A DNA stretch of 64,000 nucleotides from Sinorhizobium garamanticum (GCF_029892065.1 NZ_CP120373.1:1547501-1611500), one strand, 5' to 3'; numbered from the stretch's first letter, positions 8,983 through 17,676 are shown. The notes: generated by a model from the letters alone, not told the origin. Numbers and translations: made by a program.

Positions 8983-9025
8983 GTCAGACATCAGCGACTT
9001 CTGGAATCCAACCGGGAAGACGCCA

Positions 9026-9247
9026 ATGCCAATGTTGCAATCGTCCGCGATCCTGGACTCTTCCGCGATCCAACGCGTCAATTACGACGCGCGCCATCGA
9101 ACGCTCAGCGTTTGGTTCGTCGGCAATCGCAGGCCTTACCACTATCTCGATGTGCCGGAGCGTGTTTACGAAGAGCTCGTGCATGCGGACTCCGCGGGCG
9201 GCTATTTCAACCATCACGTCCGGGATCACTACGATTTCACGCACTGA
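9026..9247 (+). CDS. KTSC domain protein
   Basis: 73 residues from the ATG at 9026, which has GGGAAG 6 bases upstream; the earlier in-frame ATG at 8981 lacks a ribosome site and lies inside a possible -10 box. The whole protein matches the KTSC pattern: SSAIQRVNYD, LSVWFVGN, YHYLDVPERVYEELVHA, SAGGYFNHHVRDHY. KTSC domains are small and often lie next to RNA- or nucleotide-related genes; their biochemical role is not established. It stands alone here. Confidence 0.75.
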   Translation: MPMLQSSAILDSSAIQRVNYDARHRTLSVWFVGNRRPYHYLDVPERVYEELVHADSAGGYFNHHVRDHYDFTH

Positions 9248-9269
9248 GGCGGAGTGAGCGCGCGGTTGC

Positions 9270-9380
9270 CTCTCATCCGCCTGTCGGCACCTTCTCTTCA
9301 GGCAGGGAGAAGGGACAATCGGCGATGCTGTATCTCCCTCAGAAACCTCGCCGGGGAGAGGACTGGGGTAAGGGGAGGGG
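9270..9380. repeat. RIME-like intergenic mosaic element, copy 1
   Basis: Two adjacent imperfect palindromes. It starts CTCATCCGCCTGTCGGCACC and ends with a GGGGTAAGGGGAGGGG-type tail. The same architecture recurs at 13153-13283 and 51015-51122. It resembles the Rhizobium-specific intergenic mosaic elements described from rhizobia. Confidence 0.7.
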
Positions 9381-9432
9381 CGCATCGTCAAGGCCCCGCC
9401 GCCGATCGCTTCGTCGCCGCTCTTTCACAGAA

Positions 9433-9483
9433 CTGTCGCCAAACCGTCCAAATAGTTTCATCTCGCTGTAAAGCCGCTGACAT
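9433..9483 (+). promoter_or_regulatory. Array of five PHO-box-like heptamers upstream of phoD
   Basis: Heptamers spaced exactly 11 bases apart: CTGTCGC (9433), CCGTCCA (9444), GTTTCAT (9455), CTGTAAA (9466), CTGACAT (9477). Against the PhoB half-site CTGTCAT they match at 5, 4, 5, 5 and 6 of 7 positions. An 11-base period is that of tandem PhoB binding. The array ends 63 bases before the TTG start of a PhoD-type phosphatase, a typical Pho-regulon gene, so phosphate-starvation control is likely. Confidence 0.65.
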
Positions 9484-9546
9484 GCGGCTCGCCAAAGGTC
9501 CGCTCGAAATACCGATGATTCGTAAAGCCGGTACCGGAGGCAAAAT

Positions 9547-11109
9547 TTGGCTGATATTCGAAGCACGCTGACCAGGCGCTCCTTTCTCTTCTCCGCCGGC
9601 GGCGCCGGTCTCGTCGCTTCTTCCGGTCTCGCGACACCCTTCTATGCCCGTGGCTATGGGCGGCCGGAGTTCCTGCATGGCGTGCAGTCTGGCGACGTCG
9701 ATACGCAATCGGGAATGATCTGGACGCGGGTGGACCGGCCGGCGCGGGTGGCAGTCGAATATTCGACCACCGAAAGCTTCTCGAACGCGGTCCGGCTTCC
9801 CGACATCGATGCGACGCCGCAGACCGACTGCGCGATCAAGTGCCGGCTCGACAACCTGCTGCCGGACCAGGATATCTTCTACCGCTTCACCGCGACCGAT
9901 CTTTACGACGGCAATCGTGTCGCCGAGCCGATCGTCGGGCGTTTCCGCACGGCGCCCTTGCGCCGGCGGTCGGTGCGCTTCGTCTGGTCCGGCGATACCG
10001 CCGGCCAGGGCTGGGGCATCGACGATGTCGGGATGAAGACCTATTCGACCATGCAGCTTCACGAGCCGGATTTCTTCATCCATTCCGGCGACACGATCTA
10101 CGCCGACAATCCCATCCCCGACGAGATCAAGCTCCGGGACGGGGGCATGTGGAAGAACCGGATCGTGACGCCCGAAAAGCGCGACGTCGCCCGCACGCTG
10201 GAAGAATATCGCGGCCAGTGGAAATACAATCTTCTCGATGAGCACGTGCGCGGGCTGAATGCCGTCTGCCCCACCTTCTATCAATGGGACGACCACGAGG
10301 TGTTGAACAACTGGTCGGCCTCGACCGATCTCAGGGATGATCCGCGCTATCCGGAAAAGGACGTCGCGGTCTACGCATCGCGCGCGGCTCGTGCGTTCCA
10401 CGAGATGACGCCGATCCGCACCTTGCCGACGCAACCCGGACGCATCTTCCGCAAGGTCGCCTACGGACCGCTCCTGGACGTCTTCTTCGTCGATCTGCGC
10501 TCCTATCGCGGCCCCAACCAAGGGGAGGGCGACGGCGGTCTCTTCGGCTGGCGACAGGCGGACTGGCTGAAACGGGAGCTGGCCGCGTCGCGCGCCACCT
10601 GGAAGGTAATCGCCTGCGACATGCCGATTGGCCTTGTCGTCTGGGATGACTATTCGGCACGGCGCGGGTCGGATGCGATCGCCAACGGTGACAACGGCAC
10701 GCCGACGGGAAGGGAGACGGAATTCGCCGACCTGCTGCGGTTCATTCGTGACAACGCAGTCGAGAACATCATCTGGCTGACGGCGGACGTGCACTACACG
10801 GCCGCGCATTACTACGATCCGTCGCGTGCCGCCTTCAAGGAATTCCTGCCTTTCTGGGAGTTCGTGTCCGGTCCCCTGCATTCCGGCACCTACGGTCCGA
10901 AGGAACTCGACATGACCTTTGGCCCGGAGGTCCGCTTCATCAAGGCGTCCGGCGGCGGCATCGACAGCAACCTGCCGCCGTCCGCCGGCCTGCAATTCTT
11001 CGGCATCGTCGACATCAACGGCCGGACGCAGCAGATGACGGTGCGGCTGATGGATCGCCAGGATAAGGAACTCTGGCGCGTGACGCTCGATCCTGCGGCC
11101 GCTGCGTGA
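9547..11109 (+). CDS. phoD: PhoD-type alkaline phosphatase/phosphodiesterase, Tat-exported
   Basis: 520 residues. The start is TTG, fixed by a strong GGAGG 6 bases upstream. A twin-arginine signal (LTRRSFLFSAGGAGLVASSG) directs folded export. The PhoD metal-site motifs follow: WSGDTAGQGWG, DFFIHSGDTIYAD, YQWDDHEVLNNW, VFFVDLRSYRG and WLTADVHYTAAHYYDP. PhoD enzymes bind Ca and Fe and release phosphate from mono- and diesters in the periplasm or outside the cell. An array of PHO-box-like repeats lies just upstream. The family B palindrome begins at the stop codon. Confidence 0.88.
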   Translation: MADIRSTLTRRSFLFSAGGAGLVASSGLATPFYARGYGRPEFLHGVQSGDVDTQSGMIWTRVDRPARVAVEYSTTESFSNAVRLPDIDATPQTDCAIKCRLDNLLPDQDIFYRFTATDLYDGNRVAEPIVGRFRTAPLRRRSVRFVWSGDTAGQGWGIDDVGMKTYSTMQLHEPDFFIHSGDTIYADNPIPDEIKLRDGGMWKNRIVTPEKRDVARTLEEYRGQWKYNLLDEHVRGLNAVCPTFYQWDDHEVLNNWSASTDLRDDPRYPEKDVAVYASRAARAFHEMTPIRTLPTQPGRIFRKVAYGPLLDVFFVDLRSYRGPNQGEGDGGLFGWRQADWLKRELAASRATWKVIACDMPIGLVVWDDYSARRGSDAIANGDNGTPTGRETEFADLLRFIRDNAVENIIWLTADVHYTAAHYYDPSRAAFKEFLPFWEFVSGPLHSGTYGPKELDMTFGPEVRFIKASGGGIDSNLPPSAGLQFFGIVDINGRTQQMTVRLMDRQDKELWRVTLDPAAAA

Positions 11110-11173
11110 GCGATTCAGAAAGTTGGAGCGGGATGCGGGCGGAAAACCGCGCACACTTTTCCTCATCCCGCTC
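11110..11173 (+). repeat. Intergenic palindrome, family B, copy 1
   Basis: Starts with CGATTCAGAAAGTTGG, then GAGCGGGATGCGGGCGGAAA and closes with CCTCATCCCGCTC, so the outer arms GAGCGGGATG/CATCCCGCTC pair. A near-identical copy lies at 47411-47480 and an inverted one at 25191-25250. In the transcript it can fold and may end the phoD mRNA. Confidence 0.75.
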
Positions 11174-11303
11174 AAGAGCTTTGTGCAGACCTGGTCTGCG
11201 CGCCGGCCCCCTTTCGCTTCTGCGAAAAAACCTGTATGAGCGCGGCAACTGAAAAGCGGTACCCGCCCTGTCGCGCGTGCCCACGAACTTTCCGAGACAA
11301 AAA

Positions 11304-13130
11304 ATGAGCATTCGTAACATCGCGATCATCGCGCACGTCGACCATGGGAAGACCACGCTCGTTGACGAACTTCTGAAGCAATCCGGCTCCTTCCGCGAAA
11401 ACCAGCGCGTTGCCGAACGCGTGATGGATTCCAACGATCTGGAAAAGGAACGCGGCATCACCATTCTCGCCAAGGCGACTTCGGTCGAGTGGAAGGGAAC
11501 GCGCATCAACATCGTCGACACCCCCGGCCACGCCGACTTCGGCGGCGAGGTCGAACGCATCCTGTCGATGGTGGACGGCGCGATCGTGCTCGTCGACGCC
11601 TCCGAAGGCCCGATGCCGCAGACCAAGTTCGTGGTCGGCAAGGCGCTGAAGGTCGGACTGAAGCCGATCGTCGCGATCAACAAGATCGACCGGCCCGACG
11701 GCCGCCACGAGGAAGTCATCAACGAGGTCTTCGACCTTTTCGCCGCGCTCGACGCCACCGACGAGCAACTCGACTTCCCGATCCTCTACGGTTCGGGTCG
11801 TGACGGTTGGATGAACGTCAATCCCGAAGGTCCGAAGGATCAGGGAATGGGACCGCTGCTCGATCTGGTTCTGAAGCATGTTCCCGAGCCGACTGTGGCG
11901 GAAGGGCCGTTCCGCATGATCGGCACGATCCTCGAGGCAAACCCCTTCCTCGGCCGCATCATCACCGGCCGCGTATATTCCGGTTCCGTCAAGCCGAACC
12001 AGGCCGTGAAGGTGCTCGGTCAGGATGGCAAGCTGCTCGAATCCGGCCGTATTTCGAAGATCCTCGCTTTCCGCGGCATCGAGCGTCAGCCGATCGAGGA
12101 GGCCCATGCCGGGGACATCGTCGCAATCGCCGGACTGACGAAAGGTACCGTCGCCGACACCTTCTGTGATCCTTCCGTTGCCGAGGCACTGACGGCCCAG
12201 CCGATCGATCCGCCGACCGTCACCATGTCCTTCATCGTCAACGATTCGCCACTTGCCGGTACCGAGGGCGACAAGGTGACCTCGCGTGTCATCCGCGACC
12301 GCCTGTTCAAGGAAGCGGAAGGCAACGTTGCTCTCAAGATCGAGGAATCGTCCGAGAAGGACTCCTTCTTCGTCTCCGGTCGCGGCGAATTGCAGCTCGC
12401 AGTGCTGATCGAAACGATGCGCCGCGAGGGCTTCGAGCTCGCCGTCTCCCGTCCGCGCGTCGTCATGCACAAGGACGAGAACGGCCAGCTCCTCGAGCCG
12501 ATCGAGGAAGTGGTCATCGACGTCGACGAGGAACACTCGGGCGTCGTCGTTCAGAAGATGTCGGAGCGCAAGGCCGAGATGGTCGAGCTGCGTCCGTCGG
12601 GCGGCAATCGCGTCCGCCTCGTCTTCTTCGCTCCGACCCGCGGCCTCATCGGCTACCAGTCGGAACTGCTGACCGATACGCGCGGCACGGCGATCATGAA
12701 CCGCCTGTTCCACGACTATCAGCCCTACAAGGGCGAGATCGGTGGCCGCGTCAACGGCGTGCTGCTCGCCAACGAGGCGGGCGAAGCGGTGGCCTACGCG
12801 CTGTTCAACCTCGAGGATCGCGGCCCGATGGTGATCGAGCCGGGCGAAAAGGTCTATGCCGGCATGATCATCGGCATCCACACCCGTGACAACGACCTGG
12901 AAGTCAACGTTCTGAAGGGCAAGAAGCTCACCAACATGCGCGCCGCCGGCAAGGACGAAGCCGTTCGCCTGACGCCGCCGATCAAGATGACGCTCGAGCG
13001 CGCGCTTTCGTGGATCCAGGACGACGAACTGGTGGAAGTCACCCCGAAATCGATCCGGCTTCGCAAGATGTATCTCGATCCGAACGAGCGCAAGCGCTTC
13101 GAGAAGTCCCGCACCGCCGGCGCGGCGTAA
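11304..13130 (+). CDS. typA: Ribosome-associated translational GTPase TypA/BipA
   Basis: 608 residues from the ATG of MSIRNIAIIAHVDHGKTT; nine codons upstream are also open but do not fit the family. G-domain motifs are AHVDHGKT (G1), RGITI (G2), DTPGHADF (G3) and NKIDRP (G4). EF-G-like domains II, III and V follow and the TypA-specific C-terminal domain ends the protein (GKKLTNMRAAGKDE). TypA binds 70S ribosomes and affects ribosome assembly and stress and cold adaptation. It is monocistronic here: a RIME-like element and a strong terminator follow. Confidence 0.95.
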   Translation: MSIRNIAIIAHVDHGKTTLVDELLKQSGSFRENQRVAERVMDSNDLEKERGITILAKATSVEWKGTRINIVDTPGHADFGGEVERILSMVDGAIVLVDASEGPMPQTKFVVGKALKVGLKPIVAINKIDRPDGRHEEVINEVFDLFAALDATDEQLDFPILYGSGRDGWMNVNPEGPKDQGMGPLLDLVLKHVPEPTVAEGPFRMIGTILEANPFLGRIITGRVYSGSVKPNQAVKVLGQDGKLLESGRISKILAFRGIERQPIEEAHAGDIVAIAGLTKGTVADTFCDPSVAEALTAQPIDPPTVTMSFIVNDSPLAGTEGDKVTSRVIRDRLFKEAEGNVALKIEESSEKDSFFVSGRGELQLAVLIETMRREGFELAVSRPRVVMHKDENGQLLEPIEEVVIDVDEEHSGVVVQKMSERKAEMVELRPSGGNRVRLVFFAPTRGLIGYQSELLTDTRGTAIMNRLFHDYQPYKGEIGGRVNGVLLANEAGEAVAYALFNLEDRGPMVIEPGEKVYAGMIIGIHTRDNDLEVNVLKGKKLTNMRAAGKDEAVRLTPPIKMTLERALSWIQDDELVEVTPKSIRLRKMYLDPNERKRFEKSRTAGAA

Positions 13131-13152
13131 CTGCCCTCGGGCGCACGCGAAG

Positions 13153-13283
13153 GCCCCCTCATCCGCCTGCCGGCACCTTCTCCCCGCCTGCGGGGAGAAG
13201 GGAAATGCCGCCCCGCCCCGCCTATACCTTGTCGCAACGGTGTCCCCTCGCCCCGCTTGCGGGGAGAGGGTTAGGGTGAGGGG
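13153..13283. repeat. RIME-like intergenic mosaic element, copy 2
   Basis: Begins CCCCCTCATCCGCCTGCCGG and ends GGTTAGGGTGAGGGG. It contains two stem-loops, built on CTTCTCCCCGCCTGCGGGGAG and CTCGCCCCGCTTGCGGGGAG-type cores. It is the best preserved of the three copies and fills most of the gap 13131-13310. Confidence 0.75.
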
Positions 13284-13310
13284 CTGATCCACATTCTGAT
13301 TGTTGATTGC

Positions 13311-13342
13311 AAAAAAACCCCGGAGCGATCCGGGGTTTTTTT
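13311..13342 (+). terminator. Strong bidirectional intrinsic terminator after typA
   Basis: CCCCGGA (13318-13324), loop GCGA, TCCGGGG (13329-13335), then seven T; seven A precede the stem, so it can act on both strands. The remaining 13343-13491 shows no gene and no clear promoter. Confidence 0.9.
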
Positions 13343-13491
13343 GCTGTGTGTGCCTTTCGCGACCGGCTTGCGGATAAAGTTAAAAAGGCGTTAACCTTCA
13401 CTCGGATGCCGTTAAAGTTGCCTGTGGGTTAACGCCGCTCGGCAGCCCTGCGGGATTCCGGTTCGCCGTGTCGTGTGTTTAGAGTCGAGTC

Positions 13492-13998
13492 ATGAAGACT
13501 GTTTCGATCGAGGTCAGGCCCGGGGAGCCACATGAGGCGGCGGCGATTGCTGAGGTGCATCGCGTTTCCTGGTTGCAGGCCTATGGCGGCATCATTCCGC
13601 ATCGTCCCCTGATCCAGATGGTCAACCGCCGCGACGAGACCTGGTGGCGCAAGGCCACGCGCGGGCCCGCCACGTTGCTTGTCGTCGATGTCGCCGGAAC
13701 GATCGCCGGCTATGCCACGCTGGGCCTGAGCCGGGCGCGAGCGCTGCCGCAAGAGGGCGAGATCTACGAGATCTACCTGCGGCCGGAATATCAGGGCATC
13801 GGCCTCGGACGCGTTCTCTTCCGCGAGGCAAAGAGCCTCTTGAGGTCGCTTGGCTGCAAGGGCCTCGTCGTCTGGTGCCTCGAAGACAGCGAACACGCCT
13901 ACAGCTTCTTCCAGACGGCCGGGGGCAGCGACATTGCCGAAGGCATGGAAGATTTCGGCGACAAATACCTGAAGAAAGTCGGCTTCGTCTGGAACTAA
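13492..13998 (+). CDS. GNAT-family N-acetyltransferase
   Basis: 168 residues. The GNAT acetyl-CoA loop is clear: IYLRPEYQGIGLGRVLF (Q/R-x-x-G-x-G/A) after beta-strand 4 (GEIYEIYL). The N-terminal part carries HRVSWLQAYGGIIP, typical of the single-domain RimI-like members. Substrate unknown. It follows the typA terminator, so it has its own promoter, not identified. Confidence 0.82.
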   Translation: MKTVSIEVRPGEPHEAAAIAEVHRVSWLQAYGGIIPHRPLIQMVNRRDETWWRKATRGPATLLVVDVAGTIAGYATLGLSRARALPQEGEIYEIYLRPEYQGIGLGRVLFREAKSLLRSLGCKGLVVWCLEDSEHAYSFFQTAGGSDIAEGMEDFGDKYLKKVGFVWN

Positions 13999-14248
13999 CG
14001 GCTTCGTCCGTCACTGCGGCAGTTCCGCCCGACTTTCGCCGCGCTTGTCGCGGTAGACGGCCCGATCACGTCGCAGTGGAACCCGGTCTCTTTCACATCG
14101 TTGCGCTTGAAAACTTCCGCCTGCCTATTTTTGGCCGTGTCGCCCGCCTACTGCATGTTCCGCCCATCCGGACGAAAGTTATGTTGCATCGCGGCATGTT
14201 TCCCTTTATCCGACGGAGCGAATTTTAAACCGACCCCTGGAGGTACTT

Positions 14249-14782
14249 ATGCGGATCGACGCGATTTCCATCGGAAAAAATCCACCGGAAGATGTCAATG
14301 TGATCGTGGAGGTTCCGGTCGGCGGGCATCCGATCAAGTACGAAATGGATAAGGAAGCCGGCACGCTGGTGGTTGACCGCTTCCTCTACACGCCGATGAC
14401 CTATCCCGGTAATTACGGCTTCGTTCCGCACACGCTGTCCGACGACGGCGATCCGATCGACGTGTTGATCTGCAACACCCGCCCGCTGGTGCCGGGCTGC
14501 GTGATCAATGTCCGCCCGATCGGCGTGATGATGATGGAAGACAATTCCGGCCAGGACGAGAAGATCATCGCCGTGCCGTCGGGCCATCTGACCCAGCGCT
14601 ACGACAAGGTCCACGACTACACCGACCTGCCGGAAATCACGCTCAAGCAGATCGAGCACTTCTTCGAGCATTACAAGGATCTGGAGCCCGGCAAATGGGT
14701 GAAGATCTTCGGCTGGAAGGACGTGAGCGTCGCCAAGCAGCTGATCCGGGAAGCGGTCGAGCGCGCCAAGTCGAAGAAGTAG
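14249..14782 (+). CDS. ppa: Inorganic pyrophosphatase (family I)
   Basis: 177 residues. Hydrolyses pyrophosphate to phosphate in the cytoplasm and so pulls biosynthetic reactions forward. The family I signature [10 protein letters not shown] is present, as are [16 protein letters not shown] and the C-terminal [12 protein letters not shown]. The ATG has TGGAGGT 6 bases upstream. Its transcript is ended by a perfect hairpin with a T-tract at 14834-14867, which lies inside the convergent yggU gene. Confidence 0.96.
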   Translation: MRIDAISIGKNPPEDVNVIVEVPVGGHPIKYEMDKEAGTLVVDRFLYTPMTYPGNYGFVPHTLSDDGDPIDVLICNTRPLVPGCVINVRPIGVMMMEDNSGQDEKIIAVPSGHLTQRYDKVHDYTDLPEITLKQIEHFFEHYKDLEPGKWVKIFGWKDVSVAKQLIREAVERAKSKK

Positions 14783-14789
14783 TCTTCAT

Positions 14790-15110
14790 TTATTCTGCCT
14801 GGCTGATGATTTCGGCCAGGCGCTTGATGATAGCCTCCGGATCGGCCTCGATCCGGAGGATTTTTTTACGCTGCGTGTCGCCGGAAACGAGCGCGATCCT
14901 GTTTTTTGCGATGCCGAATTGTTTTGCCAGCAGGCCGATCAGCGCCTGGTTCGCCTTGCCCTTTTCCGGCACGGCGCGGACGCGAACCCTGAGATATTCC
15001 CCACCGTCGGCAGCGCTCTCGAAGCCGTCGATCGCGTCGCGGCCGCCGTTCGGCGTCAGTCGAACGGTCAAGCGGACATGGTCGTCAAGGCTCGTCAGTG
15101 CCGCGTGCAC
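14790..15110 (-). CDS. DUF167/YggU family protein
   Basis: 106 residues starting at a GTG that follows the yggT stop codon directly (TAA then GTG), so it is translationally coupled. The family core VPEKGKANQALIGLLAKQFG is intact, as is the preceding RVRV strand. YggU proteins are small alpha/beta folds of unknown function, commonly adjacent to yggT as here. Its 3' half overlaps on the other strand the ppa terminator. Confidence 0.85.
   Translation of the reverse strand: MHAALTSLDDHVRLTVRLTPNGGRDAIDGFESAADGGEYLRVRVRAVPEKGKANQALIGLLAKQFGIAKNRIALVSGDTQRKKILRIEADPEAIIKRLAEIISQAE
14834..14867 (+). terminator. Intrinsic terminator of ppa, embedded in yggU
   Basis: CCTCCGGAT (14834-14842), 8-base loop, ATCCGGAGG (14851-14859), then ATTTTTTT. 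A perfect 9-bp stem with a T-tract on the + strand 50 bases past the ppa stop, inside the coding sequence of the opposite gene. Confidence 0.85.
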
Positions 15111-15407
15111 TTAAATGCCGATCACCGCCGAGGCGACCGTCGTGTTGAGGAAGTACCAGATGAAATAGAGGATCACCAGAACCACCAGCGGCGACAGATC
15201 GACACCGCCCATGTCCGGCAGGAAGCGGCGGATGGGCCGGTAAAGCGGCTCGGTCAGCTGATAGAGCGAGCGGCCGATCATGTTGATCGCGTTGTTGTTC
15301 ACGTTGATCACGTTGAAGGCATAGAGCCAGGAGAAGATGGCCGACGCGATGATCAGGAACCAAGCTATGTTGATGATGAAGTTCAAAGTTGCGATGACAG
15401 CAATCAT
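15111..15407 (-). CDS. YggT family membrane protein
   Basis: 98 residues from the ATG at 15407, which has GGAG 6 bases upstream; ten further codons are open but lack a ribosome site. Two hydrophobic segments (IAVIATLNFIINIAWFLIIA and LVVLVILYFIWYFL) flank the conserved loop LTEPLYRPIRRFLPDMGGVD, the YggT signature. Inner membrane. Members have been linked to cell division, osmotic tolerance and plastid CCB3-type cofactor assembly; the role here is unknown. It is upstream of and coupled to yggU. Confidence 0.87.
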   Translation of the reverse strand: MIAVIATLNFIINIAWFLIIASAIFSWLYAFNVINVNNNAINMIGRSLYQLTEPLYRPIRRFLPDMGGVDLSPLVVLVILYFIWYFLNTTVASAVIGI

Positions 15408-15527
15408 GCCAGTCTCCAATTCGTTGTTGACAGACATGTAGACATTGGAAACTAAACGGGCAAGTACGACGCTTCGTCCTGCGCGATCATGTTTAACGGC
15501 ATCGCGCCGATCCTTTGCCGTCCTACG

Positions 15528-15623
15528 GCGCCGCGCGCCGATCAGACGCGCGAAGGTCGGTGTAGACCTTTAAGTTTCTGCATGATTTTGTCCTTAAATC
15601 GATTCCGATTTAGGGAATCATGC
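15528..15623 (-). repeat. Composite intergenic palindrome, family A, copy 2 (inverted)
   Basis: Read on the minus strand it starts GCATGATTCCCTAAATCGG and continues ATCATGCAGAAACTTAAAGG then CGCGCGTCTGATCGGCGCGCGG, the same block order as copies 1 and 3. It ends 2 bases before the AGGAG ribosome site of the MFS gene, so it lies in that gene's leader. Confidence 0.8.
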
Positions 15624-15641
15624 ACCAGGAGCATCCCCCAC

Positions 15642-16889
15642 ATGTCCGCCGTTCGTGCCGCGCATCGTTTCGCCGCCTTCAGGCATGTCGGTTATCGACG
15701 CTATTTCTTCTCCCGCTTTCTCGCCTATTTCGCCATCCAGATCATGTCCGTCGCCGTCGGCTGGCAGATCTACGACCTGACGCGCGATCCGTTCGATCTC
15801 GGCCTCATCGGCCTTTTCCAGTTCCTGCCGTCGCTGGCCCTGATTCTGGTGACGGGGACCGTCGCGGACCGCTACAACCGTCGCGTCATCATGGGCATCT
15901 GCACGACGGTGAGTACACTCTGCGCGGCCGCGCTACTCCTGTTGACGGTGACAGGGCTGTTTTCGCCCTGGCCCGTCTATGCGATCCTCATCGTCTTCGG
16001 GATCGAGCGGGCGTTTCTCGGCCCCGCCGCACAGTCGCTTGCTCCCAATCTGGTGCCAGTCGAGCACCTGCCCAATGCGATCGCCTGGAATTCAACCTCC
16101 TGGCAGACCGCGACGATCGTCGGGCCGGTCGCCGGCGGCCTGATCTATGGTTTCGGTCCCATTGTGCCGTACGCGGTCAGTCTCTGCTTCTTTGCAGCGG
16201 CGGCCCTGATGGTCTTTGCCGTGCCGAAGCCGGCGGTGCGTTCGCCCGCCTCGGGACAAAGCTGGCAGACGATCACGGCGGGCTTCCGCTACATCACGGC
16301 GGAGAAGGTCGTGCTGGGGGCGATCTCGCTCGATCTCTTCGCCGTGTTGCTTGGCGGTGCGGTCGCGCTCATGCCGGTCTTTGCCCGCGATATCCTGACA
16401 CTCGGTCCGTGGGGGCTCGGGCTTCTGCGCGCCGCACCGGGCGTCGGCGCCGTCGGCATGGCGGTCTGGCTTGCCGCCCACCCGATCCGCAATCGGGCAG
16501 GCCTCTACATGTTCATCGGCGTTGCGCTTTTCGGCCTCGCGACGGTCGTCTTCGGCCTGTCGGCGACACCCTGGCTCTCGATTGCAGCACTTGTCGTCAT
16601 GGGGGCGGCGGACATGATCTCGGTCTATGTCCGCGAAATCCTGATCACCCTCTGGACCCCGGACGAACTGCGCGGCCGCGTGAACGCGGTCAACATGGTG
16701 TTCGTGGGCGCGTCGAACGAACTTGGCGAGTTCCGCGCCGGCATGATGGCCTCGGCCTTCGGCGCCGTCTTCGCAGTCGCCTTTGGCGGTGTGGGTACTC
16801 TTTTGGTGTCGCTGCTCTGGGCGGTCGGTTTCCCGCAATTGCGCAAGATCGATACGCTCGACGTTCCGGAAGAGCACCAACCGGTCTGA
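15642..16889 (+). CDS. MFS transporter (MFS_3-like exporter)
   Basis: 415 residues from the ATG of MSAVRAAHRFAAF, preceded by AGGAG. The frame is open far upstream, but that part is the repeat element. About 12 hydrophobic segments are visible, with the MFS loop 2-3 motif (GTVADRYNRRVIMG). The start HVGYRRYFFSRFLAYF and the RAFLGPAAQSLAPNLVP segment resemble EntS/MFS_3 exporters. It acts in the inner membrane; the substrate is unknown. A 51-residue extension from 15489 is considered spurious. Confidence 0.82.
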   Translation: MSAVRAAHRFAAFRHVGYRRYFFSRFLAYFAIQIMSVAVGWQIYDLTRDPFDLGLIGLFQFLPSLALILVTGTVADRYNRRVIMGICTTVSTLCAAALLLLTVTGLFSPWPVYAILIVFGIERAFLGPAAQSLAPNLVPVEHLPNAIAWNSTSWQTATIVGPVAGGLIYGFGPIVPYAVSLCFFAAAALMVFAVPKPAVRSPASGQSWQTITAGFRYITAEKVVLGAISLDLFAVLLGGAVALMPVFARDILTLGPWGLGLLRAAPGVGAVGMAVWLAAHPIRNRAGLYMFIGVALFGLATVVFGLSATPWLSIAALVVMGAADMISVYVREILITLWTPDELRGRVNAVNMVFVGASNELGEFRAGMMASAFGAVFAVAFGGVGTLLVSLLWAVGFPQLRKIDTLDVPEEHQPV

Positions 16890-16925
16890 TCACACGCGTA
16901 GCAGGGAGCGGCGGAGCCAGTTTTG

Positions 16926-17675
16926 TTACCCTCGGTCTTGCCCTTTGGGCGCCCCGACTGCCTCTCCGCCCCGCAAAAAAATCAGTTCGAGAAAATTTTC
17001 CATCCACGTCCGCAAAGGGTGATCGTGGATCATTCGCCCGTCCAGGTGCGCCTTGCCGATCTGGGCGCCAGGCAGCACGAAGCGGTGCGCGCCATGGACG
17101 ACCCAGCGGTGCATCATCGCGCGCGTCAGCTCGCCATGAAACTGAATGCCCCAGGCGTTCTCACCGTAGCGGAAGGCTTGGTTCGGATAGGTCTCGCCGG
17201 TCGCCAGCAGCTCGGCACCGACAGGCAGATCAAACCCTTCCCGGTGGAAGTGATAAACCATGGCCGGCCAGTCCATCAGCGCCTTGCCGGCCGCCGTGGC
17301 CTTTAGCGGATACCAGCCGATCTCCGTCATGCCCTCGTGATGCGGCGCGACCTTGCCGCCGAGGTTGCGTGCCAGCATCTGCGCGCCAAGGCAGATGCCG
17401 AGATAGGGCTTGTTCTCGAGGAGCGGGACCGACAGCCAATCGATCTCGCGGCGGACGAACTCTTCCTCGTCGTTGGCACTCATCGGCCCGCCGAAGACGA
17501 TGGTTCCGGAATGCCCCTCCAGCGTCGGCGGCAGCTCGTCGCCGAGGGCAGGGCGGCGAATGTCGAGCGCAAAGCCTTTCTGCTGGAGAATCTGCCCCAC
17601 GCGGCCGGCGCTTGATCGCTCCTGATGCAGGATTATGAGGATTGGTCTTTTGACGTCGTCGGCCTCTGCAGGCAT
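16926..17675 (-). CDS. Class I glutamine amidotransferase-like protein
   Basis: 249 residues. The triad is present: Cys95 in YLGICLGAQMLA, His180 and Glu182 in WGIQFHGELT (FHGE in place of the usual FHPE). Stand-alone GATase1 proteins of this size include GMP-synthase-like and gamma-glutamyl-substrate hydrolases; the true reaction is not known. Its ATG lies one base beyond the TGA of the TerB-like gene, so it is probably translated from the same transcript as part of the leftward hem cluster. Confidence 0.8.
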   Translation of the reverse strand: MPAEADDVKRPILIILHQERSSAGRVGQILQQKGFALDIRRPALGDELPPTLEGHSGTIVFGGPMSANDEEEFVRREIDWLSVPLLENKPYLGICLGAQMLARNLGGKVAPHHEGMTEIGWYPLKATAAGKALMDWPAMVYHFHREGFDLPVGAELLATGETYPNQAFRYGENAWGIQFHGELTRAMMHRWVVHGAHRFVLPGAQIGKAHLDGRMIHDHPLRTWMENFLELIFLRGGEAVGAPKGQDRG

Positions 17676-17676
17676 T

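Noticed and set aside
13153..13283. Repeated stem-loops as a possible CRISPR or attenuator array
   Set aside because: There are no regular spacers; the structure is the two-palindrome mosaic found three times, apart, in intergenic DNA.
11172..13292. A 706-codon open frame antisense to typA
   Set aside because: Shadow of typA; it even reads through the RIME-like repeat, and its residues are the usual Asp/Arg/His/Leu-rich mix of antisense frames.
15489..15641. N-terminal extension of the MFS transporter
   Set aside because: The 51 extra codons are the family A repeat; the MFS start motif and AGGAG lie at 15642.
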